This document shows, in pieces, positions 1-7,669 of a DNA stretch of 64,000 nucleotides. Position numbers and translations under genes: made by a program. The stretch is from DATGKG01 sp963851325 (GTDB taxonomy: Bacteria > Desulfobacterota > Binatia > Binatales > Binataceae). The DNA lies in NCBI GenBank assembly GCA_963851325.1, contig CAWKOR010000002.1:1-64000 (forward strand), in the 5' to 3' direction. Under the pieces are notes generated by a model that saw only the letters and a list, made by a program, of their open reading frames with translations, was not told where the DNA came from and searched no databases. How positions within the stretch are numbered: the stretch's first letter is position 1; every line of letters starts with the position of its first letter.

Positions 1-362
1 CGCTCCCTGTGTCATCCTGAGGCAAGCGTTGCGCAGCGGAAGGATCTCGATCGCTCGCACGCCTGTGACCCTGACAGGTAACCTCACCTCTCGAATAGCA
101 AGAGGCTCCCCCTGTGCTCAGCCCCACTGCCTCTGGTCTTCTTCACAGGAGTCTTTTTCCGGGTAGGGGTCGTTCGCGAACGACCCGCAGCGATGTGACG
201 ATCGCGAAGGTCTTGCACAATCGCCACCAAACCGCCGCCATTTTTCCTTGATCTCATCCCGACGCAAGCCTCCCGCAGCGGAAGGATATCGATCGCTCGC
301 ACGCCAGTACGCCTAAGCGTCGGCACGAATACTCCGCAATTCGTGACTTTGGAGATTCGAAA
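1..362. repeat. Intergenic region with a 32-bp direct repeat
   Basis: No convincing gene is visible in this stretch. Two copies of a 32-bp sequence starting CGCAGCGGAAGGAT lie at 32-63 and 274-305 and differ at one base. Each is preceded by a related GCAAGC stretch. The first copy sits behind the words TCATCCTGAGGCAAGC, which resemble a short repeat scattered between genes in many proteobacterial genomes. A related sequence in the other orientation occurs near 57.1-57.3 kb. Confidence 0.6.
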
Positions 363-728
363 GTGAAGCTCCGGCTCGACATGAACAAGATCGCAAAAGG
401 GCTCGGTGCCCAGCGCCGAGGAACGGTCGCCGCCTCCGGAGGCTACTTTGGGGACCTGCAGCTGCTGGCCGACGTGGCAGAACGCTTCCGAATACCGCCG
501 GGCGGTGGACGCGCATCTGATCCGGGGTGGACTGAGCGGCGGCTGGATCGGCTCGCACCGCGAACGCTCAAGCGGCTAAAAGAGATCACACTTAAGATTC
601 GTGAGCACGGCGGCGCCAATCTCGCGCCGATGCAGCTTGCGGCGTTGCTCCTGGAAAAAACCACCAAACGAATCAGCGAAGACGCAGCGGAAGCACTGGT
701 CGCTTCGAGTCGCCGCGCCAGCGGCTAA
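363..728 (+). CDS. Conserved hypothetical protein, 121 aa
   Basis: This small soluble basic protein begins MKLRLDMNKIAKGLGAQRRG and resembles a family of uncharacterised proteins I recall from alphaproteobacteria (Gly-rich GGYFG and PPGGGR segments, then a helical C-terminal half with an AALLLEKTT stretch). No catalytic motif or membrane segment is seen. The start used is GTG at 363. The next gene is convergent. After the TAA stop the same frame stays open for 43 more codons to 860 with protein-like composition, so the gene may be a shortened form of something longer. Function unknown. Confidence 0.6.
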   Translation: MKLRLDMNKIAKGLGAQRRGTVAASGGYFGDLQLLADVAERFRIPPGGGRASDPGWTERRLDRLAPRTLKRLKEITLKIREHGGANLAPMQLAALLLEKTTKRISEDAAEALVASSRRASG

Positions 729-856
729 CTGAAGATCGCTGCGTCGCGAGGTAAAGGATTCGTCATCGACGGTGCTACGGTCGATCGAAGCACCGCCCGC
801 AAATCATTTACTGGAAAGTATGGAAGATGCTTCGTGATGCTGCCGGGCAAGCCTCT

Positions 857-3307
857 TTAAGTGGCTTCTGTGGTTCCGATTGAGGTCCTGTCCGGCATAT
901 CTAAATACAATTGTTGAGTGAAATAAGCGAAGTCCCACAGGTTGTCCATCCTCACATAGGCTGGTCTAACCAAAGCTTTGTGTTTATCGCTTGCATTTTC
1001 CCATGCGTGACGTATGTGCCACTCGGAAAATAGTTCCGTCGCCGTCAACACAATAACGGGGTTGCTAGGAACTCCACTGTCTAGAAGGCGTCTGCCCTTC
1101 AATGCAACTTTTTTGATTGAGAACGTTTCCTGATCTGAAAGGGCTTCCTTCAAGGTCGCGAAGACAAGGAACGACCCCGGAAAGGCCGTTGCCAACCCCT
1201 CCAAACGCTGAATGTCTCTCTCCTTAAAACTTGCTAAAGCGAAGCTTTTTGCTTCGCCAAAGGCCAAGAGCGGTTGTTCGTCCTGATCAAGCAGGCGATC
1301 CCGTTTATACAAAAAAGCGAAGTCCAATTCGTACTTATCTCCCGCCTGCTTAATGACATCAAGCCCAGTCGAGTAGGACATTTGCGCGTCATTGTCTAGG
1401 TTTTGAGAGAACACTCTCAAAGCCAATACGGTGGCATAGGCTCCGGCAGCTAAATTGGGAACCGCAAACGGGCCAACCACACGATATTGCCAAGGCGTGT
1501 CCTTAAAGTTCATGTTGCCTTGCGGAAACTCAAACCGCTTAAGGCACCGGCTACAGATAAGCTCTGCATCCATTTCTTGCAAACCGCACCAATTGTGGTA
1601 CAGGCAATTTGGACATCTCAGATCGAGTCCCAGTTTCAGAATTCCAGCCTTCACGAACGAGTCGAGGTCAAAATCAGGACCCCAACGTTTTTGGTTGTTA
1701 CGCTTCTTGACCAAGCTCTGCCAGAGCTTAACTGGAACAGCGCGATCTGGATATTCTTCGGCCTTCTGTTCTGAGTAGAATCGTACGCTCTTCGCCATGT
1801 TGTCGAGCGTTTCGAGAGTCTCTCGATGGGCAAGCAGAATAGATCGGGCGAAGCCACCCACCGACTGGAGAACTTGCTCTGCAACTCTACCGGCATCCGA
1901 AGGTTGAGAATGAAGTCCTCGATCTTCCAGGTATTGACAGAAGACTTCCGTCCCCGAGAGAAAGTATAGAAACTCCCTGTGGTCCTTAAAATGCTGCAAA
2001 AAGACCAGACCTTCGCGTGACATTAGGATTTCTTCGCCGCCGAGACGCATTCGTTGGAGGCATTGCTGAGAAATATCCGAAGGTATGACGGTAGCGATTG
2101 AGTCCTCAGTCGTATAAGTATTCACACGAAGTACGTTACTCCACCTTGCACGACCATCCGCATAAAGGTTCGCGAAGTCCGGCGCCAAGCTTGAAAACCG
2201 AATAAATTTGTCTTTGGCCGCTATCGTCACGGGAAGTTCTATATCGCTGACTTTGGCTGAGAAGCGAGCTGGGTGCGGTCGCACCACCCGATCCTCTGTA
2301 CGATCGATTCTCCAGATACGCTCATAAGATCTATCAAGAGTCCACGATTCGACCGGCAAACGGTCTAAACTCCGAACGATGAATTGCTCGGTGCGTTCTT
2401 GTGAAATGGAGCGACCGAACTGAACCGTTGTGTGGATCATCACTCCGTGAAGATTGCGAGGTAGCGGTCGATGATTGGCGATCACAAAATTGCGAATCCA
2501 GTCGCGACACTCCTCCCCCCAATCCAGGCTGATGGGTAAAACGGAACGGGCGAATAAGCGTAGGTTCCAAAAATCGATCAAGTCGGTTGAGCTATTCGGA
2601 TCAACCACGAACAGGATCGGATAGCCAACGTCGCCATGCTCGCGCTTGAGACCGTGTGCAGTGAAAAGAAGCGGAGTCGCGCAACGTTCGTCATGAATCT
2701 TTGCCCAAGATGCAGCGGTAGGCGTGATGCGGACGGGATCGAATGCTTCGCAATAGGCGCGCGCCGTCGGAGCGAGAAACCCTTCAGTCGGAAATCCGCC
2801 GAAGGCCGCCTCGGCAAACGCGTCATGGTCAGTACCCTTTTCGAACAATGCCGTCCGCCGAGCATTGCGGTGGACAAACTTGAATTCACGATCGTAAAGA
2901 TCTTGATAGAGGTCGAGAATTCCTAGACCAAATGGGATCTTGTCATGAGAGCTTTGCACTGGCTCAAAAAAAGCGTCAATGGGTCGGACACGTGGTTCGC
3001 CATACCTCAACAGCAGGTCTGAAATTCCGAGGCGAGCGGCAAGGCCTGGTTCGGACTCTACAAAAACGTCGGGTTCGAAGAAGTCCACATAACCTTTGGT
3101 CAATTCCAAGGCATTTGAAGGATGAAACGGCCGTTCAGTCCATACTTCTGGCAGCAGATCACTGACCGGGATGATTGGATTGTATACACCTCCCCACAAA
3201 CATGCGCATATCTGCATCACTTTTCGAAGCGCGTTTGTATTGGTTGGCGAAACAAGAAACCCGATACGGGTCGGACGCAAACGAACGGAACCGTGGATAG
3301 TCGTCAT
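857..3307 (-). CDS. Unrecognised 816-aa protein with zinc-ribbon-like cluster and PD-(D/E)XK-like C-terminus
   Basis: The family is not recognised. The ATG at 3307 follows an AGAAAG stretch. The N-terminal 50 residues include a hydrophobic segment with CLWGGVYNPIIPV. Residues 565-588 hold CPNC, C574 and CSRC spacing typical of a zinc ribbon. Residues 660-700 read ELDFAFLYKRD, then FGEAKSF (E685, K687), then a helix DIQRLEGLA; an acidic residue followed by a hydrophobic strand with ExK is the layout of PD-(D/E)XK nucleases. No Walker motif is visible. Codon use is clearly more AT-rich than in neighbouring genes, which suggests horizontal transfer. A role in DNA or RNA cleavage, perhaps defence, is inference only; no partner gene lies beside it. 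Confidence 0.75.
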   Translation of the reverse strand: MTTIHGSVRLRPTRIGFLVSPTNTNALRKVMQICACLWGGVYNPIIPVSDLLPEVWTERPFHPSNALELTKGYVDFFEPDVFVESEPGLAARLGISDLLLRYGEPRVRPIDAFFEPVQSSHDKIPFGLGILDLYQDLYDREFKFVHRNARRTALFEKGTDHDAFAEAAFGGFPTEGFLAPTARAYCEAFDPVRITPTAASWAKIHDERCATPLLFTAHGLKREHGDVGYPILFVVDPNSSTDLIDFWNLRLFARSVLPISLDWGEECRDWIRNFVIANHRPLPRNLHGVMIHTTVQFGRSISQERTEQFIVRSLDRLPVESWTLDRSYERIWRIDRTEDRVVRPHPARFSAKVSDIELPVTIAAKDKFIRFSSLAPDFANLYADGRARWSNVLRVNTYTTEDSIATVIPSDISQQCLQRMRLGGEEILMSREGLVFLQHFKDHREFLYFLSGTEVFCQYLEDRGLHSQPSDAGRVAEQVLQSVGGFARSILLAHRETLETLDNMAKSVRFYSEQKAEEYPDRAVPVKLWQSLVKKRNNQKRWGPDFDLDSFVKAGILKLGLDLRCPNCLYHNWCGLQEMDAELICSRCLKRFEFPQGNMNFKDTPWQYRVVGPFAVPNLAAGAYATVLALRVFSQNLDNDAQMSYSTGLDVIKQAGDKYELDFAFLYKRDRLLDQDEQPLLAFGEAKSFALASFKERDIQRLEGLATAFPGSFLVFATLKEALSDQETFSIKKVALKGRRLLDSGVPSNPVIVLTATELFSEWHIRHAWENASDKHKALVRPAYVRMDNLWDFAYFTQQLYLDMPDRTSIGTTEAT

Positions 3308-3759
3308 AGTCTTTCTATCAAACTACACAGTCCTCGCCTTGGCTCGTCAAGAGCCTCGCTTGCGAGGTAACACTTTGGCCCGGGAGCGAGGAGGTGTGCT
3401 TGGAAAATACGCGAAGGCGGCGGCGACGAAGGGGCGCCTGGGGGTGGAAGTGTGTGCTCCCTTTCTCTGCTAACCCAAATCGCGTGGCCGATTTCAAGGG
3501 CCAACATGCATTATGATCACTAAGCGCACGCCTCTCTGTCGGCATGGAAACAGGCGAGCAAGTTCTAGAAATCCCTTCTCCTCAAAAATGACGGGATGCA
3601 ACCGCAATCACGCGTGCTTTCTTTCTTCAGCATCAGGCAGATGAAGCGCCGGTTGAGACCTCCAGCCTCGGTCGCGGAAGCGCGCGTCGTATCGAGCGCG
3701 CCTCAAGTGATTGAGTCATTTGCGCCTCCTCTTTCGATCGCCAAGGAGCGTTGGATATC
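3308..3759. other. Intergenic region, no gene seen
   Basis: About 450 bases separate the start of the 816-aa gene from the end of the mutase-like membrane protein gene. Short open frames exist on both strands, but none has a ribosome binding site, a recognisable domain or sensible amino-acid composition. I see no clear terminator or strong repeat. Confidence 0.5.
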
Positions 3760-4179
3760 TCACGCAGCCCAACGCCATTGCATCAGCAGCGCGCCGACGC
3801 CTGCCGCGCAGCCGAGCGAACCCGCCGAAATCAAAATTCGTGCGGTCGCCTCCTGCCATGCGCTCGCGGCTATCTCGGCGCCGGCGATCGGCAACGACCT
3901 GCCGGTGCCGAAAATCGCGCCGAACAAAAGGCCCAGCCAGAGCACATAGAGCGAGACCCACAGCGTGTGGGTAATTCCGGTCGCCCACCCTTCCGATACC
4001 ACGAGATGGCGCAGGAGCAACCCGAACGCGATCAAACCCAGCCCGCCTTCGATCGCGGCCAGGTGCGCCGACAGCCCGATTCGCGGCGAGCGAAAGCCAG
4101 GGATGCCGAAGCCGGTCAACAGACCCAGCAGGAACAACAATGCTCCCGCGAAACACAAGGTCGAGGATAGTCTTTCCAT
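3760..4179 (-). CDS. Hydroxylaminobenzene mutase-like membrane protein
   Basis: This 139-aa protein has four predicted membrane segments (about 8-28, 38-60, 68-92 and 110-132). The N-terminal LLFLLGLLTGFGIPGFRSP followed by R-x-GLSAHL matches what I know of the HabA/HabB hydroxylaminobenzene mutase family, which rearranges hydroxylaminobenzene to aminophenol; length also fits. The ATG at 4179 has a TGGAGATTGAG ribosome site. It is divergent from a TetR gene with a perfect inverted repeat between them, so TetR control is likely. Homologues also occur in organisms without nitroarene pathways, so the substrate is uncertain. Confidence 0.7.
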   Translation of the reverse strand: MERLSSTLCFAGALLFLLGLLTGFGIPGFRSPRIGLSAHLAAIEGGLGLIAFGLLLRHLVVSEGWATGITHTLWVSLYVLWLGLLFGAIFGTGRSLPIAGAEIAASAWQEATARILISAGSLGCAAGVGALLMQWRWAA

Positions 4180-4192
4180 CTCAATCTCCAGT

Positions 4193-4211
4193 TACAGACT
4201 CTGGGTCTGTA
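4193..4211. promoter_or_regulatory. Inverted repeat, likely TetR operator
   Basis: The sequence TACAGACtctggGTCTGTA is a perfect inverted repeat with 7-bp arms and a 5-bp spacer. It lies 13 bases upstream of the mutase-like start codon and 46 bases upstream of the TetR start, in the only intergenic space between the divergent pair. A second perfect repeat, TAGCGgtCGCTA, is at 4221-4232. The size and position suit a TetR-family dimer site, but binding is inferred. Confidence 0.6.
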
Positions 4212-4257
4212 TTTACCGACTAGCGGTCGCTATGTCAACCCTGCTATAACCAACCCC

Positions 4258-4848
4258 ATGGTAACCCAGGCCGATCGGCGGGAGGCGACTATCAAGGCGA
4301 TCCTCGAGGCCGCGCGGGCGCTGTTGACCGCGCACGGCTTCGACACGACCAGCATCGACGACATTGCCGCGCGCGCCGGAATCGCCAAAGGCGCCGTGTA
4401 CCATCATTTCGCTTCCAAGGAGCAGATTTTCGCGCGGGTCTTCGAACAGATGACCGCCGAGCTGGCCGCCTCGATTCCGGCAGCCGCACGCGCGGGTGTC
4501 GACCTGCTCGACAGCGTTCGACGCGGCATCCTCAAGTACCTGACCGCCATCGCAAGCGATGAGTTCCGCCAGGTGCTGCTGATCGACGGTCCCGCCGTGC
4601 TCGGTTGGCAGCGTTGGCGCGAGATCGACGCGCGCTATTTCGGTGGATCGATGCAATCGCCGATGGCGGCGGTGCTCAAGCAACGCGCGTCGGCCCGCGA
4701 GCTCGAGGCCTTGGGACATCTGATCGCCGGTGCGATGACCGAGGCGGCGCTGGCCTGCGCGGCCTCCGACCATCGGCTCCGGACCGCTCGCGATTTGACC
4801 GCGACATTGGTAAAGATGTTGCGGCAATTTTTCCCCGATTCCGAATAG
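4258..4848 (+). CDS. TetR/AcrR family transcriptional regulator
   Basis: This 196-aa protein has an N-terminal TetR helix-turn-helix at about residues 31-57 (TSIDDIAARAGIAKGAVYHH followed by FASKEQIF), the family hallmark. The rest is an alpha-helical ligand-binding domain without an assignable ligand. It is transcribed away from the mutase-like membrane gene, and the shared 78-bp gap carries two inverted repeats, so autoregulation and control of the neighbour are likely. Confidence 0.92.
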   Translation: MVTQADRREATIKAILEAARALLTAHGFDTTSIDDIAARAGIAKGAVYHHFASKEQIFARVFEQMTAELAASIPAAARAGVDLLDSVRRGILKYLTAIASDEFRQVLLIDGPAVLGWQRWREIDARYFGGSMQSPMAAVLKQRASARELEALGHLIAGAMTEAALACAASDHRLRTARDLTATLVKMLRQFFPDSE

Positions 4849-5001
4849 CCTGGTCCCGCACAACCGGCCGCGACTGGGCCCGGCATGCGGGTTTCGGTTC
4901 GGCGCGCAACGGTTCCGGGACCCCGCGCAAAGGCTGGCAGGCACCCTCTTTGCTCCCTTGGCGCAAATCAGTACATTTTGTAGAAGTGCGGAGGAGGGCT
5001 A

Positions 5002-6318
5002 ATGGCGGCTGCCCCAGATCGTTTCCCTATCTCGGAATTGATGGCGCGCGTTCCGCGCCTCGTTTCACTCCCCGGAGAGCCGGTCCGCGAGCATCGGATT
5101 ATGGGCGCCCGCGTCCTCATCGGCAGCGGCAGCGAGGCCGATTTCGTCCTCCTGGACCCGACCGTCTCGCGTCGCCATGCGCAGATCACCCGGCGCCGCG
5201 GCAGCTTCGTGCTCTCCGATCTCGATTCGAGCAACGGCACTTTCCTCAACGGCAAGAAGCTCAAGCCCGGCCTCGCGGTCCCGCTGACCGGCGCCAACGA
5301 CATCCAGATCGGCACGCTCCACTTCACCTTCCTGCTGCCCGAGAGCAGCCCCGACGCGCTGCGCAATGCGCTGAGCCGCCGGATGCGGGTCGAAGGTTTC
5401 GTGACGGTGCTGTTGCTGATCTCGATCGTCATTTCCTACATCGTGCCGCAATCGTTCTGGCAGAACCTCATCCCGCGCCGCGCGCCGCGCCCGGTGGTGG
5501 TCAGCGACACCTGGCTGGGCAGACTCAATCAATATCGTGAGAGCGCCGGCCTGAGTCCGGTGCGCGAGGTCGAAGAGCTTTCGACCGGAGACGCCAACCA
5601 CGCGCACTACCTGGTCGCGAACAAGGCCGCGATGATTCGCCGCGGCAACCTCGACGCCTCGATTCACGATGAGGAGGCGGGCCGGCCCTACTTCACGCCG
5701 GAGGGAAAAAGCGCCGGCGCATCGAGCGACATCGATGCGGTGTACACCGACCCGCCCGAGACGCCGGCGTCGTCGTGGGCCATCGAAAACTGGATCACCG
5801 GCCCGTTCCATCGGATGTGGCTGCTCAATCCGGGGCTGCGCCAGGTTGGGTATGGGCAATATTGCGAAAATGGAATTTGCGCGGCGGCGCTCAACATCCA
5901 CAATGGCGACGATGCGCCCGCCGCTTCGGCGCCGGTGATGTATCCGCCCGAGGGCGCGACCATCAGCAACGGCAAGTTCAGCGTCGAGGAAGCTGAATGG
6001 CCCGACCCGCTCGCCACCTGCGGCTATCACGCGCCTACCGGGATGCCGATAACCCTACAAACAGGCGGCCAGGGAGCGGTGGCGCTGGGACGGTTTTCGC
6101 TCGCGCGCAACGGGGTCGCGGTGGCGAGCTGCGCCTTCGATGCATCATCGTATCGGAGCGCGGATCCGGTGGCGTCGGAGCGCGTGAAGAAACAGCTCGC
6201 GCATTTCGGCGGCATCGTGATGGTGCCCAAGGAGCCGCTGGTGCCCGGCGCAACCTACACGGTGAAAATCGTGGCGTCGGGACGGAGCTTCTCATGGTGG
6301 TTCGCCGTCGAGCCGTAA
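5002..6318 (+). CDS. FHA domain-TM-CAP/SCP-like fusion protein
   Basis: The 438-aa product has three parts. Residues about 30-112 form a forkhead-associated domain (IGSGSEADF, then SRRHAQI and DLDSSNGTFLNG), a phosphothreonine-peptide reader. Residues about 132-148 are one hydrophobic helix. Residues about 169-300 resemble the CAP/SCP domain (WLGRLNQYRESAGLSPV, HYLVAN), and a beta-rich C-terminal part follows. The topology implied is a cytoplasmic FHA and an extracytoplasmic CAP-like domain. A GGAGG site precedes the ATG at 5002. The CAP assignment is weaker than the FHA assignment. No kinase lies next to it. Confidence 0.75.
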   Translation: MAAAPDRFPISELMARVPRLVSLPGEPVREHRIMGARVLIGSGSEADFVLLDPTVSRRHAQITRRRGSFVLSDLDSSNGTFLNGKKLKPGLAVPLTGANDIQIGTLHFTFLLPESSPDALRNALSRRMRVEGFVTVLLLISIVISYIVPQSFWQNLIPRRAPRPVVVSDTWLGRLNQYRESAGLSPVREVEELSTGDANHAHYLVANKAAMIRRGNLDASIHDEEAGRPYFTPEGKSAGASSDIDAVYTDPPETPASSWAIENWITGPFHRMWLLNPGLRQVGYGQYCENGICAAALNIHNGDDAPAASAPVMYPPEGATISNGKFSVEEAEWPDPLATCGYHAPTGMPITLQTGGQGAVALGRFSLARNGVAVASCAFDASSYRSADPVASERVKKQLAHFGGIVMVPKEPLVPGATYTVKIVASGRSFSWWFAVEP

Positions 6319-6387
6319 TCGCGGCCAGCGTCGCGCGCTTGCGGTGCCCCCCGTTCGCACACAAAATAGCGGCGGGGTACTTCGATT

Positions 6388-6828
6388 TTGAAAAGCTCGA
6401 ATATTTCGCATCTCATTGGCTTCATCGCCATCGCGCTCGTGACGACGCTCGCTGGATGCTCGCTGTTTCAGCCCGACCCGCAAGTCGCCGCCGATAAGAA
6501 GGAATCGATGCTGTCGGCGGCGGGCTTCAAGATGATCCCGGCCGACACCCCGGAAAAACTCGCGCATGCGCAATCCTTGCCGCAGCTCAAGCTGAAGTAC
6601 TTTACCGGTAAGGACGGGGCGCCGCGCTACTGGATGGCGGATGCGCAGTTCTGCCATTGCGTCTATGTCGGCACCGAAGCGAACTATCAGAGCTTCAAGC
6701 AAATGCAGTTTCAGGCGCGCCTCGCGGCCGAACAGAATGAATCGGCCGAGATGCAGCAGCAGGCGGCGCAGGAAGAGCAGATGGAATTCATGGATCCGAT
6801 GTTCATCGGTCCGATGTGGTACTACTGA
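6388..6828 (+). CDS. Putative lipoprotein, 146 aa
   Basis: The start is TTG at 6388. A hydrophobic signal sequence ends in the lipobox LAGC (Cys at about residue 24), so the product should be lipid-anchored. The mature part contains FCHCVYVGTEANYQSF, with a CxC pair, and a Gln/Glu/Met-rich C-terminus ending MWYY. I do not recognise a named family. It lies between the FHA-CAP gene and a methyltransferase on the same strand and may be co-transcribed with them. Confidence 0.7.
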   Translation: MKSSNISHLIGFIAIALVTTLAGCSLFQPDPQVAADKKESMLSAAGFKMIPADTPEKLAHAQSLPQLKLKYFTGKDGAPRYWMADAQFCHCVYVGTEANYQSFKQMQFQARLAAEQNESAEMQQQAAQEEQMEFMDPMFIGPMWYY

Positions 6829-6856
6829 GCGACCCTTCGCACGCGATGCGCTAACT

Positions 6857-7669
6857 TTGGATTTCGATGCTTTCATCGCCGATTGCCGCCGCAATTGGCC
6901 GGCCTTCGATCAGCGCAAGCGCCTCGCCGCCGCGCGTCATCCCGAGGATCGCCGCCTCGCCGGCGTGCTCGAAGAAGTTCCGGGGATGGCGACCGAGAAC
7001 AAGCTGCTGCTGCTCAACCTCGCGGTCGCGCACCTGGCGCCGGGCGAGGTCTACGTCGAGGTGGGATGCTACAAGGGCGCGAGCATCGTGGGCGCGGCGC
7101 GCGGAAATGGTGCGGCGAAAATTTTCGCATGCGACAATTTTTCTAAGTTTGACGGCACCGAGGAGATCCTCAAGGGCAACCTCGAGCGGCACGCGCACGG
7201 GCAGGTGGAGTTTTTCAACCTCGAGTCGCGCGAGTTTCTGGCCCGCGCGCCGTGGCGTCCCGCGCGCATCGGCGCCTACTTCTACGACGGCGGCCACAGC
7301 TTCGCCGATCAATTCGAGGGCTTGCAGTATGCCCTGCCCTCTCTTTCCGACGATGCGCTGGTCGTCATCGACGACACCAACAAGCGCGAGGCCCGCGCCG
7401 CCGATGCGCTGTTCGCGCGGATGGTGCCCGGCTTCGAGCTGGTGCTCGATTTGCGCACCCCGCGCAATCATCATCCGACCTGGTGGAACGGGATCCAGGT
7501 GTTTCGCTTTCGCAGGATGGCGACCACCCCGACGGCGCTCCCCGATCCGGGCGCGCCGTTCTGGGCGCGCCAGGTGCTCTACGATTCGATCGCGCTCAAC
7601 TTCAAGCATCGCCGGCGCGCGTTCAATCGGCGGGTCAAGGATTTAGTCCGCCGCGCGAGGAAGCGCTAG
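6857..7669 (+). CDS. Class I SAM-dependent methyltransferase-like protein
   Basis: About 270 residues if translation starts at TTG 6857; the frame is open further upstream but overlaps the lipoprotein gene, so that extension is probably not translated. The sequence VYVEVGCYKGASIVGAA is a glycine-rich motif I of Rossmann methyltransferases, followed by KIFACDNFSKF, a YFYDGGHSF segment and ALVVIDDTN. This layout matches the Methyltransf_24 group often found with sugar or small-molecule methylation. The substrate is unknown. Its 3' end overlaps the convergent phage portal gene by 35 bp, which marks the edge of the prophage remnant. Confidence 0.75.
   Translation: MDFDAFIADCRRNWPAFDQRKRLAAARHPEDRRLAGVLEEVPGMATENKLLLLNLAVAHLAPGEVYVEVGCYKGASIVGAARGNGAAKIFACDNFSKFDGTEEILKGNLERHAHGQVEFFNLESREFLARAPWRPARIGAYFYDGGHSFADQFEGLQYALPSLSDDALVVIDDTNKREARAADALFARMVPGFELVLDLRTPRNHHPTWWNGIQVFRFRRMATTPTALPDPGAPFWARQVLYDSIALNFKHRRRAFNRRVKDLVRRARKR

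Noticed and set aside
4605..5540. 311-aa plus-strand reading frame
   Set aside because: It spans the end of the TetR gene and the start of the FHA gene in a third frame, with Arg/Pro-rich text typical of a shadow.
5065..6030. 321-aa minus-strand reading frame
   Set aside because: It is antisense to the FHA-CAP gene and has no recognisable motif.
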